Of a stretch of 29,608 nucleotides of DNA, positions 23,345 through 29,608 are shown piece after piece (position 1 is the first letter of the stretch; every line of letters starts with the position of its first letter). This DNA comes from an uncultured Oscillospiraceae bacterium. Lineage in GTDB: Bacteria > Bacillota > Clostridia > Oscillospirales > Oscillospiraceae. The DNA lies in contig CAJUCB010000019.1 of the NCBI GenBank assembly GCA_910584805.1, positions 1 through 29,608 on the forward strand, given 5' to 3'. The notes beneath the pieces are model-generated. The model saw only the letters and a list, made by a program, of their open reading frames with translations. It had not been told where the DNA came from and did not search any database. The translations under genes were made by a program, and so were the position numbers.

Positions 23345-24703
23345 ATGCTCAATTCCGCAGAGATCCTACAAACCATCAACATGTTTGACCGCCAGCATCT
23401 GGACATCCGCACCATCACCATGGGTGTCTCCCTGCTGGACTGCGCCAACCCCGACGCCAAGGTGGCCGGGCAGCGCATTTATGACAAAATCTGCCGCCGG
23501 GCAGAGCGCCTTGTGTCCACCGGCATGGAGATTGAAAAGGAGTTCGGCATCCCCATCGTCAACAAGCGGGTGTCCGTGACCCCCATCTCCCTGGTGGCCG
23601 CCGCCAGCGACTGCACCGACTACGTTTCCTTCGCCGCCGCCCTGGACCGGGCCGCCAAAACCGTGGGCATTGACTTCATCGGCGGCTTCTCCGCCCTGGT
23701 ACAGAAGGGCTTCACCGAGGCGGACCGGAAGCTCATTGCCTCCATCCCCCAGGCCCTGGCGGAAACGGACCTGGTGTGCGCCAGCGTCAACGTGGGCTCC
23801 ACCAAGGCCGGCATCAACATGGACGCCGTGGCCCAGATGGGCCGGGTCATTAAGGAAACCGCCGCCCTCACCGCCGCCTCCGGGGGCTTTGGCTGCGCCA
23901 AGCTGGTGGTGTTCGCCAACGCCGTGGAGGACAACCCCTTCATGGCCGGGGCATTCCTGGGCCCCGGTGAGCCGGAATGCGTCGTCAACGTGGGCATCTC
24001 CGGCCCTGGCGTGGTCCACCACGCTCTCCAACAGGTGAAGGGGGAGCCCTTCGACGTGGTGGCGGAAACCATCAAAAAGACCGCTTTCCGCATCACCCGC
24101 ATGGGCCAGCTGGTGGCCCGGGAGGCCTCCGCCCGGCTGGGGGTCCCCTTCGGCATCGTGGACCTGTCCCTGGCCCCCACCCCGGCGGTGGGAGACAGCG
24201 TGGCCCGGATTTTGGAGGAGATGGGCCTGGAAGTCTGCGGCACCCACGGCACCACCGCCGCCCTGGCTTTGCTCAACGACGCGGTGAAAAAGGGCGGCGT
24301 GATGGCCTCCAACCACGTGGGCGGCCTCTCTGGGGCGTTCATCCCCGTCAGTGAGGACGAGGGCATGATCGCCGCCGCCCAGGCGGGGGTCCTCCAACTG
24401 GACAAGCTGGAAGCCATGACCTGCGTATGCTCCGTGGGGCTGGACATGATCGCCGTCCCAGGGGACACCAGCGCCGAGACCCTCTCCGCCATCATCGCTG
24501 ACGAGGCGGCCATCGGCATGGTCAACAGCAAGACCACCGCCGTGCGCCTCATCCCCGCCCCAGGGAAGAAGGTGGGGGACATCGTAGAATTCGGCGGCCT
24601 GCTGGGCTCCGCCCCGGTGATGCCGGTACATCCGGAATCCAGCGCCGCCTTCATCCAGCGCAGCGGCCGCATCCCCGCCCCCATGCAGAGCTTGAAAAAT
24701 TAA
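23345..24703 (+). CDS. DUF711 / UPF0210 (PFL) family protein
   Basis: A 452-residue soluble protein of the DUF711 family, which is related in fold to pyruvate-formate-lyase-like barrels and has no established reaction. The conserved stretches D-I-R-T-I-T-M-G-V-S-L, N-V-G-S-T-K-A-G-I-N-M-D-A-V and G-H/F-S-A-L-V-Q-K-G-F-T are present, and length is standard. GGAGGG precedes the ATG at good spacing. It is coupled to the ACT-domain gene, a conserved pairing that suggests ligand-controlled activity. The opposite strand also holds a long open frame (23366-24739), which I take as a shadow. Confidence 0.92.
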   Translation: MLNSAEILQTINMFDRQHLDIRTITMGVSLLDCANPDAKVAGQRIYDKICRRAERLVSTGMEIEKEFGIPIVNKRVSVTPISLVAAASDCTDYVSFAAALDRAAKTVGIDFIGGFSALVQKGFTEADRKLIASIPQALAETDLVCASVNVGSTKAGINMDAVAQMGRVIKETAALTAASGGFGCAKLVVFANAVEDNPFMAGAFLGPGEPECVVNVGISGPGVVHHALQQVKGEPFDVVAETIKKTAFRITRMGQLVAREASARLGVPFGIVDLSLAPTPAVGDSVARILEEMGLEVCGTHGTTAALALLNDAVKKGGVMASNHVGGLSGAFIPVSEDEGMIAAAQAGVLQLDKLEAMTCVCSVGLDMIAVPGDTSAETLSAIIADEAAIGMVNSKTTAVRLIPAPGKKVGDIVEFGGLLGSAPVMPVHPESSAAFIQRSGRIPAPMQSLKN

Positions 24704-24753
24704 CGTATACTCCACGGCCCCACCGCATACAGTGCCCAAAGGAGGTAAGCCCT

Positions 24754-26076
24754 ATGGAATTTGATGTCACCCACGCCCTGCCCTTCCTGCCGGAAAACTG
24801 GCTTTCCTCCCGGCTGGAAGGACTCACCAATGCCCGCAGCCTCCTGGAAACCGGCCGGGGCCTGGGGGGCAGCTTCACCGGCTGGGTCCGCTTCCCAGAG
24901 ACCTATGACCGCAAGGAGCTGGAACGCCTGGTCCAAACCGCCCGGATCATCCGGGAACAGTCCCAGGTCCTGGTGGTCATCGGCATCGGCGGCTCCTACC
25001 TAGGGGCCCGGGCGGTGTTGGAGCTGCTCACCTCCCCCAACTACAACCTGCTGTGCCAGGACCGGCCCCAAATCTTCTTCACCGGCAACACCCTCTCCTC
25101 CGACGCCCTGTCGGAGCTGTTGGAATACGTGGAGAGCCGGCATTTCTCCGTACTGGTGATCTCCAAGTCCGGCACCACCCTGGAGCCCTCTGTGGCCTTC
25201 CTCCTCTTCCGTCAGCTTTTGGAGAAAAAGTATGGACGGGCGGGGGCCAGGGACCGTATCTTTGCCATCACCGACCGCCACGAGGGGGCCCTCCGGGCCT
25301 TGGCGAACCAGGAGGGCTATGCCACCTTCTCCATCCCCCCCTCCATTGGGGGGCGGTATTCGGTGCTCACCGCCGCGGGGCTGCTGCCCTTGGCCGCCGC
25401 CAAGCTGGACCCGGAGGAGCTGCTCAATGGCGCCGCCGACGCCATGGTCCGCCTGCGCACCCCCGGCCAGGACAACCCCGCCTGGCAGTATGCCGCCGCC
25501 CGGAATGCCCTCTATGAGGGGGGCAAGACCATTGAGCTGTTGGCCTGCTATGAGCCCGCGTTCCGCTGCTTTGGCGAGTGGTGGAAGCAGCTCTTTGGGG
25601 AGAGCGAGGGCAAGGAGGGCCAAGGGCTCTTCCCCGCCAGCGTGGAGTTCACTACGGACCTGCACTCCCTGGGCCAGTACATCCAAGAGGGGGAGCGGGA
25701 CATCTTTGAAACGGTGGTCCGCTTCGCCATCCCCGCCGCCTCCTGCCCCCTGGACCCCAAGGAGGACCCCCAACTGGAATTCCTCCGGGGGAAGGACCTG
25801 CGTTATGTCAACGAACAGGCCCGTCGGGGCACCGTCCTGGCCCATGTGGCCGGGGGCGTCCCCAACCTGCTGCTGACGGTGCAGGAGCGCTCTGCCTACT
25901 GGGTGGGGCAAATGCTGTACTTTTTCGAGTACGCCTGTGGCCTGTCCGGCTACCTGCTGGGGCTGAACCCCTTCAACCAGCCGGGCGTGGAGGCCTATAA
26001 GAAAAATATGTTCGCTCTGCTGGGTAAACCCGGCTATGAGGGGCAGTTGGCCCCCTCGCAGCAGGGTTCCCTGTGA
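24754..26076 (+). CDS. pgi: Glucose-6-phosphate isomerase
   Basis: A 440-residue phosphoglucose isomerase interconverting glucose-6-phosphate and fructose-6-phosphate in glycolysis. Signatures are V-I-G-I-G-G-S-Y-L-G-A-R (75-86), the phosphate-binding S-K-S-G-T-T-L-E, the G-E-W-W-K-Q-L-F-G-E-S segment and the C-terminal Q-P-G-V-E-A-Y-K-K-N with the catalytic lysine. Length matches the short Firmicutes type. AAAGGAGGT precedes the ATG. It lies 50 bases after DUF711 without a visible terminator, so co-transcription is possible. Confidence 0.96.
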   Translation: MEFDVTHALPFLPENWLSSRLEGLTNARSLLETGRGLGGSFTGWVRFPETYDRKELERLVQTARIIREQSQVLVVIGIGGSYLGARAVLELLTSPNYNLLCQDRPQIFFTGNTLSSDALSELLEYVESRHFSVLVISKSGTTLEPSVAFLLFRQLLEKKYGRAGARDRIFAITDRHEGALRALANQEGYATFSIPPSIGGRYSVLTAAGLLPLAAAKLDPEELLNGAADAMVRLRTPGQDNPAWQYAAARNALYEGGKTIELLACYEPAFRCFGEWWKQLFGESEGKEGQGLFPASVEFTTDLHSLGQYIQEGERDIFETVVRFAIPAASCPLDPKEDPQLEFLRGKDLRYVNEQARRGTVLAHVAGGVPNLLLTVQERSAYWVGQMLYFFEYACGLSGYLLGLNPFNQPGVEAYKKNMFALLGKPGYEGQLAPSQQGSL

Positions 26077-26103
26077 ATTTTTCGTGAAATTCTATCCATC
26101 CCA

Positions 26104-26132
26104 TTGCAATTTCCCCGGCAGGATGATAACAT
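26104..26132 (+). promoter_or_regulatory. Promoter of the P-loop/zinc-ribbon pair
   Basis: TTGCAA (26104-26109), 17 bases, TAACAT (26127-26132), about 45 bases before the ATG at 26177. Confidence 0.5.
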
Positions 26133-26176
26133 AGACCTACCAGACATTTTCTGTCATTAACTAAGGAGTGATTACT

Positions 26177-26590
26177 ATGGTTCGAGTCATCATGGGTGCC
26201 AAGGGCACCGGCAAGACCAAGCAGATCATTGAGATGATCAACTATGCCGCAGACAACGAGAGCGGCAGCGTCGTTTGCGTGGAGATCGGCAAGAAGCTGG
26301 TCTTTGATGTCAAAAATACCGTTCGTCTGGTGGAGTCCAGCGACTTCGCCGCCGACAACTTTACATTCTTCAAGGGCTTCATCAGCGGGATGTACGCCTC
26401 CAACTACGATCTCACCCATGTCTTTATCGACAGCCTGTGCAAAATCATTCCCTCCGAGCCCGATTCCCCCGAGGTGGAGGAATTCCTGGCTTGGCTGGAC
26501 CGCTTCTCTGAGCAGAACGGCGTGAAGTTCACCGTCACCATCAGCGCCGACGTGGCCCTGGCCACCGAGGCTATGAAATCCTATTTCTAA
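26177..26590 (+). CDS. Small P-loop protein of unknown function
   Basis: A 137-residue protein. It begins V-R-V-I-M-G-A-K-G-T-G-K-T-K, a Walker A motif at about 6-13, and has a possible Walker B in H-V-F-I-D-S-L near residue 84. No further domain is recognisable, and it is too short for a complete AAA or ABC module. The ATG at 26177 follows AAGGAGTG; an ATG three codons earlier would overlap that site. It is 49 bases ahead of a zinc-ribbon protein and has its own weak promoter, so these two probably form a small operon. It may bind ATP or GTP; its job is not known to me. Confidence 0.78.
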   Translation: MVRVIMGAKGTGKTKQIIEMINYAADNESGSVVCVEIGKKLVFDVKNTVRLVESSDFAADNFTFFKGFISGMYASNYDLTHVFIDSLCKIIPSEPDSPEVEEFLAWLDRFSEQNGVKFTVTISADVALATEAMKSYF

Positions 26591-26639
26591 GCCCATCCAA
26601 GGGCCCAAAGGATACCACAACGTTAAGGAGGAACCAGTC

Positions 26640-27107
26640 ATGGCATTGCAGGAAAAACTCAACAATCTGGCCGCTTCCGCTGGGAGCAAGGTCAACAGCG
26701 CCATCGAAAGCGGCAAGCTGCACATTAAGATCAACAACGAGGAGCGGAAGATCACGGAGTTCATCCTGAACCTGGGCGAGCTGACCCTGGACAAGCTGGA
26801 CGCCGGGGAGACCTATGACGACGAGATCATGGCCCTCTACTCCTCCATCCAGGCTGCCCGGGAGGTCATTGCTGACGCCAAGACCACCATCGACGCCTAC
26901 CGCCAGGACTTCACCAGCGCCCCCCCGGTATGCACCAACTGCGGCGCGGAGCTGCGGGACGGCGCTAAGTTCTGCGCCTATTGCGGCACCCAGGTGGCTG
27001 CCCCGGCATTGGCCAACGTCTGCCCCAGCTGCGGCGAGACCGTGGAGGACACAGACCTCTTCTGCATTGCCTGCGGCACCAAGGTGGGGGAGAACGCGGC
27101 GGAGTAA
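26640..27107 (+). CDS. Double zinc-ribbon protein with helical N-terminus
   Basis: A 155-residue protein. Residues 1 to about 95 are charged and helical, likely coiled-coil. The C-terminal 60 residues hold two zinc ribbons: C-T-N-C with C-A-Y-C, and C-P-S-C with C-I-A-C. Such ribbons mediate protein or nucleic-acid contacts; there is no signal peptide or membrane segment. A TAAGGAGG site precedes the ATG. It follows the P-loop gene and ends before a convergent terminator. Function unknown. Confidence 0.85.
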   Translation: MALQEKLNNLAASAGSKVNSAIESGKLHIKINNEERKITEFILNLGELTLDKLDAGETYDDEIMALYSSIQAAREVIADAKTTIDAYRQDFTSAPPVCTNCGAELRDGAKFCAYCGTQVAAPALANVCPSCGETVEDTDLFCIACGTKVGENAAE

Positions 27108-27136
27108 GCCACAGACTTCCCTACATAATTACATGA

Positions 27137-27173
27137 AAACAGGAGCGCTTCCCTTGCGGAAGCGCTCCTGTTT
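27137..27173. terminator. Bidirectional terminator between zinc-ribbon and ADH genes
   Basis: A 16-bp perfect stem (27137-27152 with 27158-27173), 5-base loop, with A/T-rich flanks on both sides. It serves two convergent genes. Confidence 0.85.
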
Positions 27174-27190
27174 CTTGTTTATTCTTGTGT

Positions 27191-28363
27191 TTAACGGTAG
27201 GAATCGGCGTAAATCTTCACCATGTCCTCGTCGGTGAGCTGGATGCGGTCCAGGCCAAAGAGGATGCCCATGGTGCTCCGGGCGTTGGCGGCAAAGGTGG
27301 GGAACTCCTCCGGCTGGATGCCATAGTCGGACATCTTCAGCTCCGCCACGCCGCACTTCTCCTGAAGCTCCACCAGGGCGGCAATGAAGTCCATAGGCTC
27401 CTTGGCTCCCTCCCGGCCCATGGCCTTGGCCATGTCCACAAAGCGGGTATGGAGCTCCGGGCAGTTCTGGATCAGATGGGTGAAATAGGCGCGGCTAATC
27501 ATGATGAGGCCTGCCCCGTGGGGCACCTCCGGGTGGTAGGCGGACAGGGGGTGCTCCATGGCGTGCTCCGAGCACAGGTTGTCCACACTCATCACCAGGC
27601 CGGACAAGCTGCTGCCAAAAGCCACTTCCTCCCGGGCGTGGATATCTTTCCCGTCAGCGCAGGCCGCCGCCAGGTTCCGACCCACAGCCTGGATGGCCCG
27701 CAGGGCGAAGGTGTCCCCCATGAGGTTCTCCTTCTTGTTCACATAGGATTCCACGGAGTGGAACAGAGCGTCGAAGCCCTGGAAGGCAGTGAACTTGGGG
27801 GGCACGGAGAGCATCAGCTCCGGGTCCACAATGGCCAGGACAGGGAAGGTGTTGCGGTTGCCGCCGCTCATCTTCTCATTGGTGGCCTCGTTGGTGATGA
27901 TGGTCCAGGCATCCAGCTCCGTGCCGGTGCCGGCGGTGGTGGGGATGGCCACAATGGGCAGGGGCTTATTTTTCAGCTTCTGGCCGCCACCGGTGCCGCC
28001 GTAGACGTAATCCCAGTAGTTGCCGTCGTTGGGGGCCACCATGGCGATGGCCTTGGCCGCGTCAATGCTGCTGCCGCCCCCCAGGCCGATGACGAAATCG
28101 CAGCCGTTCTCCCGGGCGCAGGAGGCTCCGGCGGTGACGTTGTCAATGACAGGGTTGGCGGAGATGCCGTCAAACACAGCATACTCCACCCCGGCCTTGC
28201 CCAGCTGGTCCTGGACGGTGTCCAGATAGCCGTTGGCCCGGGTGGACTTGCCGCTGGAAATCACAATGAGGGCCTTTTTGCCCGGTAAGCGCTGCTTGTG
28301 CAGCTTCTGTACGGCCCCCTGGCCGAAGACGAAGTTGGTGGGAACCTGGAAGGAAAAACCCAT
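27191..28363 (-). CDS. Iron-containing alcohol dehydrogenase
   Basis: A 390-residue group III (iron-dependent) dehydrogenase of the BDH/YqhD-like type. The nucleotide-binding G-L-G-G-G-S-S-I-D-A-A-K is present, then P-T-T-A-G-T-G-T-E-L-D and the metal ligands in F-D-A-L-F-H-S and E-H-A-M-E-H-P-L-S-A-Y-H-P-E-V-P-H-G. These enzymes reduce aldehydes such as butanal to alcohols with NAD(P)H in fermentation; the actual substrate is not decided by sequence. The ATG at 28363 follows AAGGGG; the longer frame to 28393 lacks a better site. It runs downstream of tRNA-Arg on the same strand, separated by a hairpin. Confidence 0.93.
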   Translation of the reverse strand: MGFSFQVPTNFVFGQGAVQKLHKQRLPGKKALIVISSGKSTRANGYLDTVQDQLGKAGVEYAVFDGISANPVIDNVTAGASCARENGCDFVIGLGGGSSIDAAKAIAMVAPNDGNYWDYVYGGTGGGQKLKNKPLPIVAIPTTAGTGTELDAWTIITNEATNEKMSGGNRNTFPVLAIVDPELMLSVPPKFTAFQGFDALFHSVESYVNKKENLMGDTFALRAIQAVGRNLAAACADGKDIHAREEVAFGSSLSGLVMSVDNLCSEHAMEHPLSAYHPEVPHGAGLIMISRAYFTHLIQNCPELHTRFVDMAKAMGREGAKEPMDFIAALVELQEKCGVAELKMSDYGIQPEEFPTFAANARSTMGILFGLDRIQLTDEDMVKIYADSYR

Positions 28364-28425
28364 GGTAAACTGCCCCTTTCTTTGGTGAAACAAGCCGGCT
28401 AGAGCCAGCGCTTGGTTTATACAAG

Positions 28426-28460
28426 AGGCCCCCGGAAAGTTTTACACTTTCCGGGGGCCT
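28426..28460 (-). terminator. Hairpin after tRNA-Arg
   Basis: A 15-bp perfect stem (28426-28440 with 28446-28460), 5-base loop. The following minus-strand bases are only mildly T-rich, so it may end or process the tRNA transcript ahead of the dehydrogenase gene. Confidence 0.65.
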
Positions 28461-28465
28461 TTCCT

Positions 28466-28541
28466 TGGCACGCCAGAAGGGACTCGAACCCCCAACCCTC
28501 AGAACCGGAATCTGATGCGCTATCCATTACGCTACTGGCGC
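28466..28541 (-). tRNA. tRNA-Arg (anticodon CCG)
   Basis: A 76-base tRNA with encoded CCA (28466-28468). The acceptor stem pairs 7 bases (first pair G-U), the D-stem G-C-G-T/G-C-G-C, anticodon stem T-C-A-G-A/T-C-T-G-A with loop TTCCGGT, and T-arm with TTCGAGT are all visible. Anticodon CCG reads CGG. It has its own promoter (28580-28608). Confidence 0.95.
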
Positions 28542-28579
28542 GTACCGCGTTGGTGCCACCGTCTGTGGCGGACTATGAT

Positions 28580-28608
28580 ATTATAGCAGTACCAGCAAAA
28601 ATTGTAAA
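28580..28608 (-). promoter_or_regulatory. Promoter of tRNA-Arg
   Basis: TTTACA (28603-28608), 17 bases, TATAAT (28580-28585), with TGC directly before the -10 box making it extended. Start is expected near 28573. Confidence 0.75.
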
Positions 28609-28654
28609 GTCATTTTTTGCGGTTTTTCAAATTTCTTTTCATTTTTCACCATGC

Positions 28655-28686
28655 GCTGCCATACCTTCCCTCTTAGGCATGGCAGC
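28655..28686. other. Hairpin in the tRNA-Arg/prfC gap
   Basis: An 8-bp stem (28655-28662 with 28679-28686) followed by TTTT on the plus strand. It precedes the prfC promoter, with no plus-strand gene upstream to terminate; role unknown. Confidence 0.35.
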
Positions 28687-28743
28687 TTTTCAAACTATGT
28701 TGGAAAATCCCCGTTACCGGCGTTTTCTCTTCCGGAAAATTCC

Positions 28744-28772
28744 TTGCAGGGATGGCCCTGGCGTGGTAAAAT
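28744..28772 (+). promoter_or_regulatory. Promoter of prfC
   Basis: TTGCAG (28744-28749), 17 bases, TAAAAT (28767-28772), about 45 bases before the TTG start. Confidence 0.65.
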
Positions 28773-28818
28773 AATAAAGTTATCTTATATTTTCCAAAAA
28801 ACCGAGGAGGCGTATCCT

Positions 28819-29608
28819 TTGCCCAAGTACGAAGCTGAAATCAAGCGGCGTCGCACCTTTGCCATCATCTCCCACCCCGACGCGGGCAAGACCACCCTGA
28901 CAGAAAAATTCCTGCTCTATGGCGGGGCCATCGCCCAGGCGGGGCAGGTCAAGGGGAAGAAAAATGCCCGCGCCGCCGTGTCCGACTGGATGGAGATCGA
29001 AAAGCAGAGAGGCATCTCCGTCACCTCGTCGGTGCTCCAGTTCCAGTACGAGGGCTTTTGCATCAACATCCTGGACACCCCCGGCCACCAGGACTTCTCC
29101 GAGGACACCTACCGCACCCTCATGGCCGCCGACTCCGCCGTCATGGTCATTGACGCCGCCAAGGGCGTGGAGGCCCAGACCCGGAAGCTCTTCAAGGTCT
29201 GCGTTCTGCGGGACATCCCCATCTTCACCTTCATCAACAAAATGGACCGGGAGGCCCGGGACCCTTTCGAGCTGTGCGAGGAGATCGAAAAGGAGCTGGG
29301 CATCGACACCTACCCCGTCAACTGGCCTGTGGGCTGCGGCAAGGACTTTCTGGGGGTCTATGATCGGGGCCGCCGGGAGATGCTCCACTTCTCCGCCACC
29401 GCCAGCGGCAAAAAGTCCGCCAGCACCCAGATCGACCTGGATGACCCTGTCCTGGCGGACATGCTGGGACAGGCCCAGCGGGACCAGCTCATGGAGGAAA
29501 TCGAGCTGCTGGACGGCGCCGCTGCGGACTTCGACTTAGAACGGGTGCGCCACGGGAAGCTCTCCCCGGTGTTCTTCGGCTCCGCCCTGACCAACTTCGG
29601 CGTGGAGC
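28819..29608 (+). CDS. prfC: Peptide chain release factor 3, 5' part
   Basis: The first 263 codons of RF3, a GTPase that recycles RF1/RF2 from the ribosome after termination; the gene runs off the window. The G-domain motifs are S-H-P-D-A-G-K-T-T (18-26), R-G-I-S-V-T-S-S, D-T-P-G-H-Q-D-F and N-K-M-D-R. The K-Y-E-A-E-I-K-R-R-R-T-F-A-I-I-S start identifies RF3 rather than EF-G. No ATG or GTG gives the full N-terminus; a TTG at 28819 stands eight bases after GAGGAGG, so a TTG start is well supported. A promoter lies at 28744-28772. Confidence 0.94.
   Translation, partial: MPKYEAEIKRRRTFAIISHPDAGKTTLTEKFLLYGGAIAQAGQVKGKKNARAAVSDWMEIEKQRGISVTSSVLQFQYEGFCINILDTPGHQDFSEDTYRTLMAADSAVMVIDAAKGVEAQTRKLFKVCVLRDIPIFTFINKMDREARDPFELCEEIEKELGIDTYPVNWPVGCGKDFLGVYDRGRREMLHFSATASGKKSASTQIDLDDPVLADMLGQAQRDQLMEEIELLDGAAADFDLERVRHGKLSPVFFGSALTNFGVE

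Noticed and set aside
23366..24739. 457-codon open frame opposite DUF711
   Set aside because: Gly/His-rich composition without motifs or ribosome site; complementary to a well-conserved family in the other strand.
1..29608. CRISPR arrays, insertion sequences, phage genes, rRNA
   Set aside because: No spaced direct repeats, transposase or integrase motifs, or rRNA segments were seen. The only tandem repeat is inside mltG.

Overview
The window is a GC-rich stretch of a low-G+C-lineage (Firmicutes) chromosome. I infer Clostridia, probably Oscillospiraceae or a relative such as Flavonifractor or Intestinimonas. The evidence is gene content and signals: SLH-domain exported proteins, a DUF5693 membrane protein, a clostridial-type ThyA, MtaB, YfbR, strong AGGAGG ribosome sites and TTGACA/TATAAT promoters. 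The genus is inference. No phage, insertion sequence, CRISPR array or rRNA was seen. Most long open frames opposite the genes are GC-driven shadows.

Layout. (1) 77-4088, minus: AAA ATPase, a DUF975/CmpB-like membrane fusion and a membrane-anchored metallophosphoesterase, tightly packed. (2) 4211-5467, minus: secreted CAP-domain protein with SLH-like C-terminus. (3) 5549-10115, minus: a dense housekeeping run of wecG/tagA-type glycosyltransferase, thymidylate kinase, 5-formyl-THF cyclo-ligase, mltG and a U32 peptidase; several joints overlap by 1-4 bases. (4) 10394-14880, plus: an XRE regulator with a membrane domain, a lipoprotein, a MurJ-type flippase with its own promoter, and DUF5693. (5) 14943-18532, minus: an S41 peptidase with SLH domains and a beta-CASP metallo-beta-lactamase-fold protein. 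(6) 18760-19125, plus: a VOC protein. (7) 19124-19486: a compact intergenic module described below. (8) 19495-22084, minus: mtaB, thyA and a broken folA. (9) 22379-27107, plus: yfbR, an ACT-domain protein with its DUF711 partner, pgi, a P-loop protein and a zinc-ribbon protein. (10) 27191-28541, minus: iron-containing alcohol dehydrogenase and tRNA-Arg(CCG). (11) 28819 to the window end, plus: prfC with a TTG start, cut by the window edge.

Most interesting: the 370-base gap between the VOC gene and folA has the full architecture of a type I toxin-antitoxin locus. A 26-codon minus-strand frame (19236-19316) has a near-perfect Shine-Dalgarno that can be masked by a local hairpin, a consensus promoter (19403-19430) and an intrinsic terminator (19124-19162). 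A second consensus promoter (19142-19169) fires the other way; its -35 box lies in the loop of that terminator. It would make a short antisense RNA ending at a 13-bp hairpin (19228-19259) over the 3' part of the frame. I cannot assign the peptide to a named family.

Second, folA lacks about 40 bases after its GRKT motif and is frameshifted, although thyA beside it looks intact. Functionally the window mixes envelope biogenesis (lipid II flipping, glycan-chain release, wall-polymer glycosylation, SLH-anchored exoproteins) with folate/thymidylate metabolism (fthfs cyclo-ligase, ThyA, FolA, Tmk, YfbR) and tRNA/translation functions (MtaB, U32, tRNA-Arg, RF3).
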